35,153 nucleotides of DNA, from the NCBI GenBank assembly GCA_007695115.1, contig REEK01000063.1, forward strand, positions 1 through 35,153, in the 5' to 3' direction. The stretch is from Sphaerobacteraceae bacterium (GTDB lineage Bacteria; Chloroflexota; Chloroflexia; Thermomicrobiales; Thermomicrobiaceae). The notes beneath the pieces are model-generated. The model was not told where the DNA came from and searched no databases. It saw nothing but the letters and a program-made list of their open reading frames with translations. Below, piece by piece: positions 21,860 to 30,435 of this stretch; position 1 is the first letter of the stretch; each line of letters begins with the position of its first letter. The translations under genes and the position numbers were made by a program.

Positions 21860-21898
21860 CCCCTCTCTCAGTATTGGGAGAGGGGCCGGGGGTGAGGG
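21860..21898. repeat. REP-like palindromic element
   Basis: CCCCTCTCTCA (21860-21870) and TGGGAGAGGGG (21875-21885) form an 11-bp stem with one T-G pair and a gtat loop, followed by CCGGGGGTGAGGG. This family of CTCTCCC...GGGAGAGGG...GGTGAGG repeats is widespread between bacterial genes. It lies between the binding-protein stop and tenA and may stabilise mRNA or attenuate transcription. Confidence 0.65.
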
Positions 21899-21926
21899 CT
21901 GACGCTTCATAAGAAAGGACACACCT

Positions 21927-22604
21927 GTGACCACCCGCTTCACTCAGCAACTCTGGCACGACATCGAACCGATCTGGAGCGCGATCCAGGCGCACCCGTT
22001 CCTCACCGGACTGACAGATGGCTCGCTGCCCGAAGACATCTTCCGGCAGTACGCGGTTCAGGATGCGCTCTACCTGCAGGCTTATGCCCGGTCACTGGCG
22101 GCGGCATCATCCAAAGCCACGAAGGACGAGTGGTGCGAGATGTTCGCCGATCACGCCCGGGGAATCCTGGTCGATGAGCGCGCGCTACATGCCTCGTTCT
22201 TCGGCAAGTGGGGCATGACGCCAGAAGACGTCTACAACACCGAAGCCCTTCCGACCACTGAGGCGTACAACTCCTACCTGCTGCGGGTAGCCTATGGGCA
22301 TCCGTTCGAAGAGATTCTCGGCGCCATCCTGCCCTGCTACTGGATCTACTGGGAAGCTGGCAAAGTGCTCGGGCAGAACGGCTCGCCGAATCCGGACTTC
22401 CAGCAGTGGATCGACACCTACTCGGCCGATGAGTTCGCCGACGTCGTCCAGTCCGTCATCGATTGCACCGATGAAGTCGCCGCCAACCTCCCGGACGAGC
22501 GCAAAGCCCTCATCCGCAAGCACTTCATCACCACTTCTCGGTATGAGTACCTGTTCTTTGATGCAGCCTGGCAGAAGGAAAGCTGGGCAGTGGGGCCACG
22601 GTAG
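21927..22604 (+). CDS. tenA: Aminopyrimidine aminohydrolase (thiaminase II)
   Basis: 225 residues. It converts 4-amino-5-aminomethyl-2-methylpyrimidine, the deformylase product, to hydroxymethylpyrimidine, which re-enters thiamine synthesis; it can also hydrolyse thiamine. The active-site residues match Bacillus TenA with a constant shift of two: D46 (YAVQDALYL), C137 (ILPCYWIYWEAG) and E207 (SRYEYLFFD). The length is normal. The start is GTG 21927 with AAAGGA 7 nt upstream. It is last in the riboswitch operon, after a REP-like palindrome, so its level may be tuned separately. No terminator is seen immediately downstream. Confidence 0.95.
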   Translation: MTTRFTQQLWHDIEPIWSAIQAHPFLTGLTDGSLPEDIFRQYAVQDALYLQAYARSLAAASSKATKDEWCEMFADHARGILVDERALHASFFGKWGMTPEDVYNTEALPTTEAYNSYLLRVAYGHPFEEILGAILPCYWIYWEAGKVLGQNGSPNPDFQQWIDTYSADEFADVVQSVIDCTDEVAANLPDERKALIRKHFITTSRYEYLFFDAAWQKESWAVGPR

Positions 22605-22961
22605 AGGCCGAGCGATCAGCAGTTGTAACGCTGTTCACCACCACCACCTGATCCCGGTGGATAGCTCGGGGCAGTATTCAATGCTGTGACGTTTCAGTTT
22701 GCTGAATTCGGGTCGCAGCGTTCTCATCTGCTGCAGTACATTCGCTACTGGGCTCGGATTCCGTCCCGGGACCACAAGTTCAAATTCGAAGTTTCCGGAG
22801 ATGAGCATTACCTGGTTATTGCCTTCGAACCGATCGATGCGGGCTGCTTATGTTCACGCGATGTTGCGCTGATTACGGTAAGATGAGCAACATTCAGCCA
22901 GCCGGGACAAACAATGTGCGGTTCAGCAGGTGCACTGCTCCAACAGAAAGTATGGGCTCCC
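22605..22961. other. 357-bp intergenic region between tenA and the first OYE gene
   Basis: No recognisable gene, promoter or terminator. A 66-codon open frame (22686-22886, GTG start, no clear ribosome binding site) overlaps nothing on either strand, contains RYWARIPSRDHKFKFEVSGD and could be a decayed or very small gene; I have no family for it. The last 48 nt could encode an N-terminal extension of the OYE gene from 22914. Confidence 0.4.
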
Positions 22962-24317
22962 ATGGAAGCAGACTCCATCTTTCAGCCGTTGCCGTTTCAC
23001 TCGCTCACTCTCCGCAACAGAATACTTCGCGCAAATATCGCTGGTCGGTTTGACAACGCGGATGGTTCAGGAAATCGAGCCAGAATCAACTGGGAACTGA
23101 AGTTTGCGAAAGGCGGAGTGGGAGCAATCATTTCGGCATTCGCACCGGTGGATGTTCGCGGCCGAATAGTGCCGAACTATGCGGCTATTGATCGCGATGA
23201 GTTTGTGCCCTTCTGGCGCGAGCTCGGTCGTCAGGTTCACGAATACGACTGCAAGTACATCGTTCAGCTTGCTCACGGAGGTCGTCAACGTGACATCCGC
23301 GGAATCGAATACGCAAAGGGGCTCAGTTCAACAGACAAGCCGGACCCGGTCCACGGGTTCGAAGCCGAACGTATGAGCCTCCAGGATATCCATGACGTCA
23401 CGAGGTCATTCGCGAACGCTGCACGCCGGGCTCGGGAAGCGGGCCTCGATGGAATTGAAATTCATGGTGCCAATGGATACCTGTTCACGCAGTTCCTGAG
23501 TTCGGCAATCAACGACCGGGACGATGACTACGGTGGATCACTTGAAAACAGAGCAAGGTTATTGCTGGAGGTTGTCCAGGCGATTCGCTCCGAAGTTGGT
23601 CGAGATTTCCATCTTCAGGTCAAACTCAGCACAACCGAATACGCCAATGTGCTGAATCCATGGGCGGACCGGGGAAACACGATCGAGGATTCCGTCAAGG
23701 TGTGTCAGTGGCTGGAAGCAGCCGGAGTGGATGCAATTCATGTCTCGTCGGGCAGCATGTTTGCACATCCGAGAAATCCCGCCGGGTCGTTTTCTGTGAA
23801 AGAGGTGGCGAAGACCTACGACACGCTTCTTGGAAGTGGAAGGTACGCATTCCGAAATTACGTGCTTTTCCAGATCTGGCCATTCAACGCGCTCTTTGGG
23901 CGGTTATGGCGGCGTCAGGGGTTGAGCCTGGACAGGGTCGAAGGGGCAAATCTGAGTGACGCCGCGGCGGTGAAACAGGCAGTCTCGATTCCAGTTCTGT
24001 GCACGGGTGGATTTCAGAGGGCGTCACTTATTCGACAGGCACTCGACAAAGATCAGTGCGACGCCGTGACGATTGCTCGGCCGCTTGTCGCGAACAACGA
24101 CCTCGTCAAAATGTTCGAGCAGGGATTCGATCAACCTCCTGTTCCATGCACCTACTGCAACAAATGCCTTTTCAATGTCTTGAAGAACCCGCTGGGTTGT
24201 TATGACGAAAGCCGGTACTCCTCACACCAGGAGATGCTCGATCAGATCATGTCAGTCTACGACCCGCCTTCATTTTCATCGGCGGATAACGATCAGATCG
24301 AACGACCCAGCGCCTGA
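22962..24317 (+). CDS. OYE-family NADH:flavin oxidoreductase with C-terminal Cys cluster (paralogue 1)
   Basis: 451 residues. An FMN-binding TIM barrel of the old yellow enzyme class: QLAHGGRQ near residue 102, GLDGIEIHGANGYLFTQFLS with the usual DDYGGSLENRARLLLE, and the phosphate-binding TGGFQRASLI. Near the end CTYCNKC plus GC after ten residues (CxxCxxC-x10-C) resembles the 4Fe-4S site of 2,4-dienoyl-CoA reductase-like OYEs, but the FAD/NAD(P) domain those carry is missing. It should reduce activated C=C bonds; the substrate is unknown. MEADSIF at 22962 lines up with the paralogue's start, though its ribosome binding site is poor; ATG 22914 is the alternative. It shares about 60% identity by eye with the next gene, so a tandem duplication is likely. 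Confidence 0.88.
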   Translation: MEADSIFQPLPFHSLTLRNRILRANIAGRFDNADGSGNRARINWELKFAKGGVGAIISAFAPVDVRGRIVPNYAAIDRDEFVPFWRELGRQVHEYDCKYIVQLAHGGRQRDIRGIEYAKGLSSTDKPDPVHGFEAERMSLQDIHDVTRSFANAARRAREAGLDGIEIHGANGYLFTQFLSSAINDRDDDYGGSLENRARLLLEVVQAIRSEVGRDFHLQVKLSTTEYANVLNPWADRGNTIEDSVKVCQWLEAAGVDAIHVSSGSMFAHPRNPAGSFSVKEVAKTYDTLLGSGRYAFRNYVLFQIWPFNALFGRLWRRQGLSLDRVEGANLSDAAAVKQAVSIPVLCTGGFQRASLIRQALDKDQCDAVTIARPLVANNDLVKMFEQGFDQPPVPCTYCNKCLFNVLKNPLGCYDESRYSSHQEMLDQIMSVYDPPSFSSADNDQIERPSA

Positions 24318-24397
24318 CGCCGCGAGATCAGCATGACTGCGGCCAGCACCCAGGTGATGTACAAATGCCCATTTATCAACTATAGTGAAACCATTCG

Positions 24398-24428
24398 TTG
24401 ACATTCATCCGACCTCCGGGTCGATAAA
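24398..24428 (+). promoter_or_regulatory. Weak candidate promoter before the second OYE gene
   Basis: TTGACA (24398-24403), a 19-bp spacer and GATAAA (24423-24428, 4 of 6). The spacing is longer than ideal. It lies in the 201-bp gap between the paralogues, about 90 nt before the start. Confidence 0.3.
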
Positions 24429-24518
24429 CGTGCACGCCTGATGGGTTGAATCCTGTCGTGCGGTGCGCGGGATTTTCAATACATAGACTTTCACGAGAAT
24501 GATTCAGGGGGAAGCGTA

Positions 24519-25865
24519 ATGTCTGCTACTTCGTCGAACGTGATCTTCACCCCACTGGAGTTTCGCAAGCTGACAATCAAAAATAGAATTCTCCGTTCCA
24601 GTCTCTCAGGCAGGTTCGATAACTACGATGGGTCCGGCACCGAGACCAGAATCAACTGGGACACGCGTTTCGCCGAGCAGGGTATTGGCGCGATCATTTC
24701 TTCCGGGGCGCCAATTCATCGCCGCGGATTGATCGTCCCCAACTACGCGTTCATCGATCATGATGACCGAATCCCATTCTGGCGAGAGATCGGTCAGCGT
24801 GTTCACGAGTTCGACTGTAAGTACATCGTTCAGCTGGTCCATGCCGGGCGGCAGCGCGACCTTGGCGGTCTGGACTACGAGAAGGGGCTCAGTTCGACGA
24901 ACAAGCCCGACCCTCTGCATGGGTTCGAAGCCGAGCGTATGACCCTTCCGCAGATCTACCAGACAATAAAAGACTTTGCGGACGCCGCACGGAGAGTCCG
25001 GGAGGCGGGCCTTGATGGAATCGAGATCCATGCTTGTAATGGCTATCTCATAACTCAGTTTCTCAGCTCAGCAATCAACGATCGCAAGGATCAGTATGGC
25101 GGATCGCTGGGAAACCGTGCCCGTTTTCTGCGAGAGATTGTCAAGGCTATTCGTGCTGAGGTGGGTGACGATTTCCATTTGCAGGTCAAGATCAGTACGA
25201 CCGAATATAACAATGCGTTGTTCCCCTGGCATAAGGAGGGGAACTCGCTGGATGAGTCTGTTCAGATTTGTAAATGGCTCGAGGAAGATCGAGTTGATGC
25301 GATTCACGTCTCCACCGGGAGCCTGTTCCCGCACCCCCGGAATCCGGCGGGTGACTTCCCGTTGAAAGACCTTGTCGAGACCTATAACACCGTCATTTCC
25401 AGTGGGCTCTACACGCTGCGCAACTACCTTGCGTTCCGAACCTGGCCGCTTGGTCGACTTGCGCAGCATCAGTGGGAAAAAGCTCGCGGAGATCGTATTG
25501 AAGGTATCAGCCTGCCGGATTCGCGGGTTGTGAAACAGGCAGTGAACATACCAGTCATGGTTACTGGCGGGTTCCAGACTGCGTCAGTTATCAGCGGAGC
25601 GATCGATCAAGGGGCCTGTGATGCAGTCACCATGGGTCGCACGATTCTGGCGAACCCCGACATTGTGAAACTCTTTGCCGACGGACATGATGAGCCACCA
25701 CTCCCCTGCACGTACTGCAACAAATGTCTGGTGAACTTCATTGAGCACCCACTTGGATGCTACGACGAAACCAGATTCCACTCCCGCGAGGAGATGTTGC
25801 GCCAGATTTACTCTGTCTATGACGGGCCATCATACCGGGAGCAACACTCTTCGGCTGCGGACTGA
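24519..25865 (+). CDS. OYE-family NADH:flavin oxidoreductase with C-terminal Cys cluster (paralogue 2)
   Basis: 448 residues with the same layout as the upstream paralogue: IKNRILRSSLSGRFDNYDGSG at the N-terminus, QLVHAGRQRDL near 105, GLDGIEIHACNGYLITQFLS, DQYGGSLGNRARFL, TGGFQTASVISGA and the Cys pattern CTYCNKC...GC near 410-425. It too lacks the C-terminal NAD(P)-binding domain. An unusual central insertion (RNYLAFRTWPLGRLAQHQW) separates the barrel's later strands in both paralogues and could be membrane-associating or substrate-shaping. GGGGGA precedes ATG. A lipase gene follows after 27 nt and a phosphoesterase after that, suggesting an operon. Function beyond ene reduction is not known. 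Confidence 0.9.
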   Translation: MSATSSNVIFTPLEFRKLTIKNRILRSSLSGRFDNYDGSGTETRINWDTRFAEQGIGAIISSGAPIHRRGLIVPNYAFIDHDDRIPFWREIGQRVHEFDCKYIVQLVHAGRQRDLGGLDYEKGLSSTNKPDPLHGFEAERMTLPQIYQTIKDFADAARRVREAGLDGIEIHACNGYLITQFLSSAINDRKDQYGGSLGNRARFLREIVKAIRAEVGDDFHLQVKISTTEYNNALFPWHKEGNSLDESVQICKWLEEDRVDAIHVSTGSLFPHPRNPAGDFPLKDLVETYNTVISSGLYTLRNYLAFRTWPLGRLAQHQWEKARGDRIEGISLPDSRVVKQAVNIPVMVTGGFQTASVISGAIDQGACDAVTMGRTILANPDIVKLFADGHDEPPLPCTYCNKCLVNFIEHPLGCYDETRFHSREEMLRQIYSVYDGPSYREQHSSAAD

Positions 25866-25892
25866 TAGCCGATCACCAGAACAGGGTCTCCA

Positions 25893-27182
25893 ATGCCGCC
25901 AGACACCGGCGATACTCGAGAATCGCATGTGGAGGTGCCAGAGAACACCTCTCACGGAATTGCGACATACCTTCCGCTGCCGTTCGCGCAGCGGAAGGGC
26001 ATTGCGCTTTGCCTCTCAGGTGGAGGATACAGGGCGGCGTTGTTTCATCTGGGATCATTGCGCCGTCTCAACGAACTGGGGATTCTGGGCCAGGTGGACA
26101 CGATCACCTCGGTTTCCGGAGGCAGCGTTTTCGTTGCACACCTGGCGAAGCACCTGATTTCATCGCGAAGTCACGAGCCCACGCAAACCGACGTGATTCC
26201 CGATTGGGAAACCGGAGTAGGGGCTCCGCTGCGCGCCTTCGTCCGTTCCAACATTCGTACGAAAGCGGCTCTGGCTCGCTACGATCCGAGAAACTGGACA
26301 CTGCGTGGACCGGTATTCGAACCACTCTCAGAGACCTATTCGGAACACGTTACCGATGCTCGTCTCGACGAATTGCCGACCAGCCCTCGATTCGTTATCT
26401 GTGCAACTGAGATGGAATTCGGCTCGCAGTGGGTGTTCGATTCCGGGAATCGCCGGATTGGAAGCAGATCGGTGGGATTCGCAAGTCCGCTCCCGGAGGA
26501 CTGGACGATAGCACGAGCGACAGCCGCCTCGTCGTCGTTCCCTGGAGCATTTCCCCCAATTCCTGTGTCCACGGATCCAGACCTGTTTGCCCACGGTCTC
26601 TACCGCGAGTCGGATCGACGCAGGAGGATCGCCCGGATCGAGCTCACCGATGGGGGAATGTACGACAATCTGGGCCTGGAACCGGTCTGGAGGGACCACG
26701 AGACGCTGCTCGTGTCCGATGGCGGTCCCACCTTCACGTCCTGGCAATCTCGCAGCTGGCTCTGGCGCGGATTGAGGCACCCGGTCATCCTGCTTGACCA
26801 GGTTACTGACCTGCGAAAGCGCTGGCTCGTATCGAATTTCCTGAAGGGTGAGATGCAGGGCGCATACTGGGGCATAGAGGGCAGCCCTGAAAATTACGAA
26901 CTCGAGCACGAACCAACCGCCTATTCTGACCGCATCATTCAGCAACGGATCGCCAGGATCCGGATCGACTTCGATGCGTTCAGTGAGGCGGAGATCAAGG
27001 TGTTGGAGAACCACGGCTATTTGATGGCTGATATTGCTGTACAGCGTCATATGCGGCAATTGGTGCGCCATGATCGTCCAGTCGATATCCCGCACCGTGA
27101 CTGGATGAACGAACGGCTCGTCAACTCCGAACTCAGAATGAGCGATCAGATTTCAATCCTGGGGAGAGGGAAGAGGATTTAG
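25893..27182 (+). CDS. Patatin-like phospholipase
   Basis: 429 residues. The oxyanion-hole loop LSGGGYRAALFHLG is at 41-54, the nucleophile elbow SVSGGS at 73-78 (serine 75) and the catalytic aspartate in TDGGMYDNLG near 252. Together they form the Ser-Asp dyad of patatin/cPLA2-type acyl hydrolases. There is no signal peptide, so it is cytoplasmic or membrane-peripheral. It probably releases fatty acids from lipids. The start has AGGG 6 nt upstream. It lies between the OYE gene (27 nt) and the phosphoesterase (56 nt), all in the same direction, which supports a lipid-linked operon. The large middle region (80-240) is subfamily-specific. Confidence 0.92.
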   Translation: MPPDTGDTRESHVEVPENTSHGIATYLPLPFAQRKGIALCLSGGGYRAALFHLGSLRRLNELGILGQVDTITSVSGGSVFVAHLAKHLISSRSHEPTQTDVIPDWETGVGAPLRAFVRSNIRTKAALARYDPRNWTLRGPVFEPLSETYSEHVTDARLDELPTSPRFVICATEMEFGSQWVFDSGNRRIGSRSVGFASPLPEDWTIARATAASSSFPGAFPPIPVSTDPDLFAHGLYRESDRRRRIARIELTDGGMYDNLGLEPVWRDHETLLVSDGGPTFTSWQSRSWLWRGLRHPVILLDQVTDLRKRWLVSNFLKGEMQGAYWGIEGSPENYELEHEPTAYSDRIIQQRIARIRIDFDAFSEAEIKVLENHGYLMADIAVQRHMRQLVRHDRPVDIPHRDWMNERLVNSELRMSDQISILGRGKRI

Positions 27183-27238
27183 ACAGTCTTTGACAATGCC
27201 TGTTGGATGAATTTGTTACCAGTGGATTGGAGGAGCGT

Positions 27239-28189
27239 ATGTCCGAGGCGGCCACACGTCGTAGAACAAAGCGGCGCCTGAGTCAGGTCTTTGCCTCCGC
27301 CAGAAAGAACCCGGTGACGTTCGATGATACGTCCCGGATCGTGATTTTTAGCGATTGTCATCGTGGCGACAACAGTTGGGGCGATAACTTTGCGCCGAAC
27401 CAGAGCCTGTTCTTCCACGCTCTGCGGTATTACTACCAGCAGGGCTTTACCTATATAGAGGCGGGAGATGGTGACGAGCTCTGGCATCATGCCGACTTCA
27501 ACAACATTCGACGCGCTCACGATCACGTCTTCTGGCTCATGAGCGAGTTCCACAAGAGTGGTCGCTTGCACATGGTCTGGGGCAACCATGACATCCAGCG
27601 CAAAGATGTGGAGACGGTCCGGAGTCAGTTGCACGAGTACTATGATGATCGCGAAGAGAAGGTAAAGCCGCTGCTGGACGGAATCGAAATGAGCGAGGGC
27701 CTGGTGCTCAAACATCGGGAGTCAGGCGATGAGATTCTCGTTGTCCATGGTCATCAGGGAAGCAAGGTTAACGACCGATACTGGAGAGTCGGAATGTACG
27801 CTGTTCGGTATATCTGGAGCCGGCTACAGGCGTTCGGCATCAAAGACCCGTCTCGCACGTCACAGCATCCGGTCAAACAATTTGAGGTCGAGTCACACAT
27901 CAAGTCCTGGATCAAGAGTCATCAGAATCAGATGGTGATCTGTGGACACACGCACCGGACAGCATTCCCGAATCCAGGCGAGCCAAGCTACTTCAATTGC
28001 GGATGTTGCGTTCACCCGCGGTTTATAACTGGCATTGAACTGGACGAAGGCAAAATCAGCCTGATCAAATGGTGGCTAGCACCGGACAACCCTGTAAAGA
28101 AGCAAGGCCCGCTCTATGTGACGCGGGAAGAAATCCGGGGCCCTGTGGAGTTGAAATCATTCTTCGCTGAAACCGAGCCAGTGACATAA
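27239..28189 (+). CDS. Calcineurin-like metallophosphoesterase
   Basis: 316 residues. All five metal-binding motifs are visible: D39-x-H41 (FSDCHRGD), GDGDELW (76-82), GNHD (115-118), VVHGHQG near 180 and GHTH near 240. This is the two-metal phosphoesterase fold, of the YbbF/LpxH-like branch. The substrate may be a phospholipid or nucleotide derivative; the sequence does not tell. The early segment is basic (TRRRTKRRL), suggesting contact with membrane or nucleic acid. ATG 27239 has GGAGGAG 3-5 nt upstream; a start at 27203 lacks one. It ends 4 nt before the convergent GMC gene stop, leaving no room for separate terminators. Confidence 0.92.
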   Translation: MSEAATRRRTKRRLSQVFASARKNPVTFDDTSRIVIFSDCHRGDNSWGDNFAPNQSLFFHALRYYYQQGFTYIEAGDGDELWHHADFNNIRRAHDHVFWLMSEFHKSGRLHMVWGNHDIQRKDVETVRSQLHEYYDDREEKVKPLLDGIEMSEGLVLKHRESGDEILVVHGHQGSKVNDRYWRVGMYAVRYIWSRLQAFGIKDPSRTSQHPVKQFEVESHIKSWIKSHQNQMVICGHTHRTAFPNPGEPSYFNCGCCVHPRFITGIELDEGKISLIKWWLAPDNPVKKQGPLYVTREEIRGPVELKSFFAETEPVT

Positions 28190-28193
28190 TGAG

Positions 28194-29969
28194 CTACTTG
28201 CTGACACCCGGGTCGGTCTCACCGCCGGATCGTTGATCCGATGAACTTGCTGCAGCATCGGCAATCACGCCGTCTGCGAATCGACTTGCCACGGCCGCAA
28301 TCGTTAGAGACGGGTTCGGTCCGACGGGCCCCGGCATCACGGAACCATCAGCCACGTAGAGGCCGGGATATCCGAACACTCGGCCGTGCGTATCTACTAC
28401 ACCCTCATCCCGATTCCTGCCCATTGGGCATCCACCGAGCGGATGTACGGTAATTACGCGGCTCAGACCCCAGATGGGATTATCAACGAACTTGCCTCGC
28501 AACGTCTTCGCGATGCGACGCATCGTCTTCCGGAGCCGACGGAAGTACGGTTTTGATTCGGCAATGGTCCAGTCGGAATTGAGATATCGCCCGTCGAGCC
28601 ACAACCGCCCATCCGGAACGTCTCGGCCCATTCCGAGCATTGGAAGCGAGGAGGATGATAAGGCCCCTGTTCCAAACACTCGGGAGATTTCACCGCTCAG
28701 GTTGCTTGCAGGAATCCCGAGAACAACATTCCAGAGACGCCTGACAACCATACGGCCAACTCTACGAACCGCGCTGGGGGCATTCATCTCGATGATCCAG
28801 CTGAGAAACGCCGGATAACCGGCATCCTCGATGTAGAAGCCTCGTCCCGGGCCTCCATCCAGTTCATCTTTCGAGCGCAAGTAACTCGTGATTGCCGGCC
28901 CCCGGCTCGGGTCCATGATCCGGGGGACTAGCTCCCCGTCCCTGTTCTCACGGCAATTGACCATGAAGCTGAGCAGGTCACCATTTCCGGAGAATCGTGT
29001 ACCCAGCTGTTCACTCAAGTTGGGAAACTGATCTTTCATCCTGAGGAGCAAGTAGGTACTGCCGAGCGTTCCTGCCGAGAGTATCAGGCGATCGGCGGTG
29101 ATCGTGTGCTCGGGTAGTTTGGACGTATCCATTTGAACGCCCTGGCGAGTCTGCGGCTTGTGCTCAACAAACGTAATCGTATACCCGTCGTCAGAACCCG
29201 AAATTCCCGGGCGGAACGTTCTCACTTCAGACAGGGTACTGATTTCTGCTCCCAGTCGCTGAGCGTCTGAGAGGTAATTGAAGTCCAGGGTGTTCTTGCT
29301 GCCGTAGTTGCAGCCGATATCGCACTCACCACAAAGCCGGCAGGTATAGCGCTCCTTGTGATGCAGGTTCGGTTGTTCCTCGTGGATAGCCACACCAGGA
29401 ATTGGGGGCTCGTTCTTGTTGCCAAAGGTCACCGCCAACGGCGGAAGCCCCCACTCAAGTCCCAGGTGCGACCCAAGACGGCGAAAAACCTCAGTCTTCG
29501 ACGTCGCGTTGTACGGTTCATACTCCTCGAACGGGTACCGTTGAGCGCCCAGCATTTTCTCAGCTTCATCATAGTGAGGCTCAAGATCATCTCGCGTGAT
29601 GGGCCAGTATTCATAGCCGCCGTTTTCGAGGTCTTCCTTGACGAACCAGCTTCGGTCCTTGCGAAGCAAGACATTGGCGTATATGAGGGAGCCTCCGCCA
29701 AGTCCGCTGCCAACGACTGCTTCTATACCTTTTAGTGACCAGCGACTGCCCCGGAACGTCCAGACGTCGAACATGCCATAGAGCCCCTCGCTGGGATCCC
29801 AGAAGTTCGTGCTCATCTCGTGAGGGCTTCGAGGAAACGAGAATGGAGGATAGATCTTTCCTCGTTCGAGAACCCGCACCCGCAAGTTGGCACGGGCCAG
29901 TTTGTAGGCCATCACTGATCCACCAAAGCCAGAACCAACCACCACCGCGTCGTAATGAGTGTTTGTCAT
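28194..29969 (-). CDS. GMC-family flavin oxidoreductase, cholesterol-oxidase-like
   Basis: 591 residues. The FAD-binding GxGxxG motif is VVVGSGFGGSVMAYKLARA at 9-27, followed by VGSGLGGGSLIYANVLLR (the FAD-attachment region). The C-terminal HPLGGCPMGRN near 525 carries the GMC active-site histidine, and GLYVADGSVMPGPVGPNPSLT closes the fold. CRLCGECDIGC near 213-223 (CxxCxxCxxxC) is seen in the bacterial cholesterol-oxidase-like subgroup. These enzymes oxidise sterol or related alcohols with FAD; here the substrate is unproven. No signal peptide is visible, so it acts in the cytoplasm. It is convergent with the lipase/phosphoesterase operon and shares its strand with the small membrane protein upstream. 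The ribosome binding site is poor. Confidence 0.93.
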   Translation of the reverse strand: MTNTHYDAVVVGSGFGGSVMAYKLARANLRVRVLERGKIYPPFSFPRSPHEMSTNFWDPSEGLYGMFDVWTFRGSRWSLKGIEAVVGSGLGGGSLIYANVLLRKDRSWFVKEDLENGGYEYWPITRDDLEPHYDEAEKMLGAQRYPFEEYEPYNATSKTEVFRRLGSHLGLEWGLPPLAVTFGNKNEPPIPGVAIHEEQPNLHHKERYTCRLCGECDIGCNYGSKNTLDFNYLSDAQRLGAEISTLSEVRTFRPGISGSDDGYTITFVEHKPQTRQGVQMDTSKLPEHTITADRLILSAGTLGSTYLLLRMKDQFPNLSEQLGTRFSGNGDLLSFMVNCRENRDGELVPRIMDPSRGPAITSYLRSKDELDGGPGRGFYIEDAGYPAFLSWIIEMNAPSAVRRVGRMVVRRLWNVVLGIPASNLSGEISRVFGTGALSSSSLPMLGMGRDVPDGRLWLDGRYLNSDWTIAESKPYFRRLRKTMRRIAKTLRGKFVDNPIWGLSRVITVHPLGGCPMGRNRDEGVVDTHGRVFGYPGLYVADGSVMPGPVGPNPSLTIAAVASRFADGVIADAAASSSDQRSGGETDPGVSK

Positions 29970-30075
29970 GATGCCCTACCCCGAACAATTCATTACTGTC
30001 GACCGAAGACCGACAAATCACTGATCAAAATACTGGCGATGCATCGATCCGGCCATGTGAGTGGCTGCCGGCTTC

Positions 30076-30435
30076 TCAGACGACCCATGCCAGAAAGAAC
30101 AACACTCCCGCGAGAAAAAAACCGGTCTGAATATAGACGAGGTGTCCCAGCAGAAAAGAACCGAGGACACGATAGTGAAACACGCTCTCCAGGTCGTTGT
30201 TCGCGTCTGTCCAGGGCAGCACTTCTACGAGCGAAGCAAGCGAACGGACAACAAGGATGGAAGCGATTACGGAGAACGCAAACGCGGCAATCGCCAGTGT
30301 GAGAAACGCAGACTCGATCGCATCGCGCTGCAGGACAACAACGCAGCCGGTCGCCGCCGCAAAGTCGAGACCGATCAACCACTTGCTCCAGTCGCGCAGG
30401 GAATCGATTGCCTTCTGCTGGCGAGTTTCATCCAT
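30076..30435 (-). CDS. Small membrane protein of unknown function
   Basis: 119 residues with three hydrophobic helices (about 19-36, 42-64 and 90-118), the last two long. The N-terminus MDETRQQKAIDSLRDWSKW looks cytoplasmic. I do not recognise a family. It lies 106 nt upstream of the GMC oxidase on the same strand and could be its membrane partner, but nothing shows this directly. No Shine-Dalgarno site precedes the ATG. A nested inverted repeat lies 40-78 nt upstream (30475-30513) and may be part of its promoter region. Confidence 0.7.
   Translation of the reverse strand: MDETRQQKAIDSLRDWSKWLIGLDFAAATGCVVVLQRDAIESAFLTLAIAAFAFSVIASILVVRSLASLVEVLPWTDANNDLESVFHYRVLGSFLLGHLVYIQTGFFLAGVLFFLAWVV

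Noticed and set aside
22671-22680. GCAGTATTCA near the first OYE gene, similar to the arm at 30475
   Set aside because: Only a single half-site with no partner arm nearby; probably chance.
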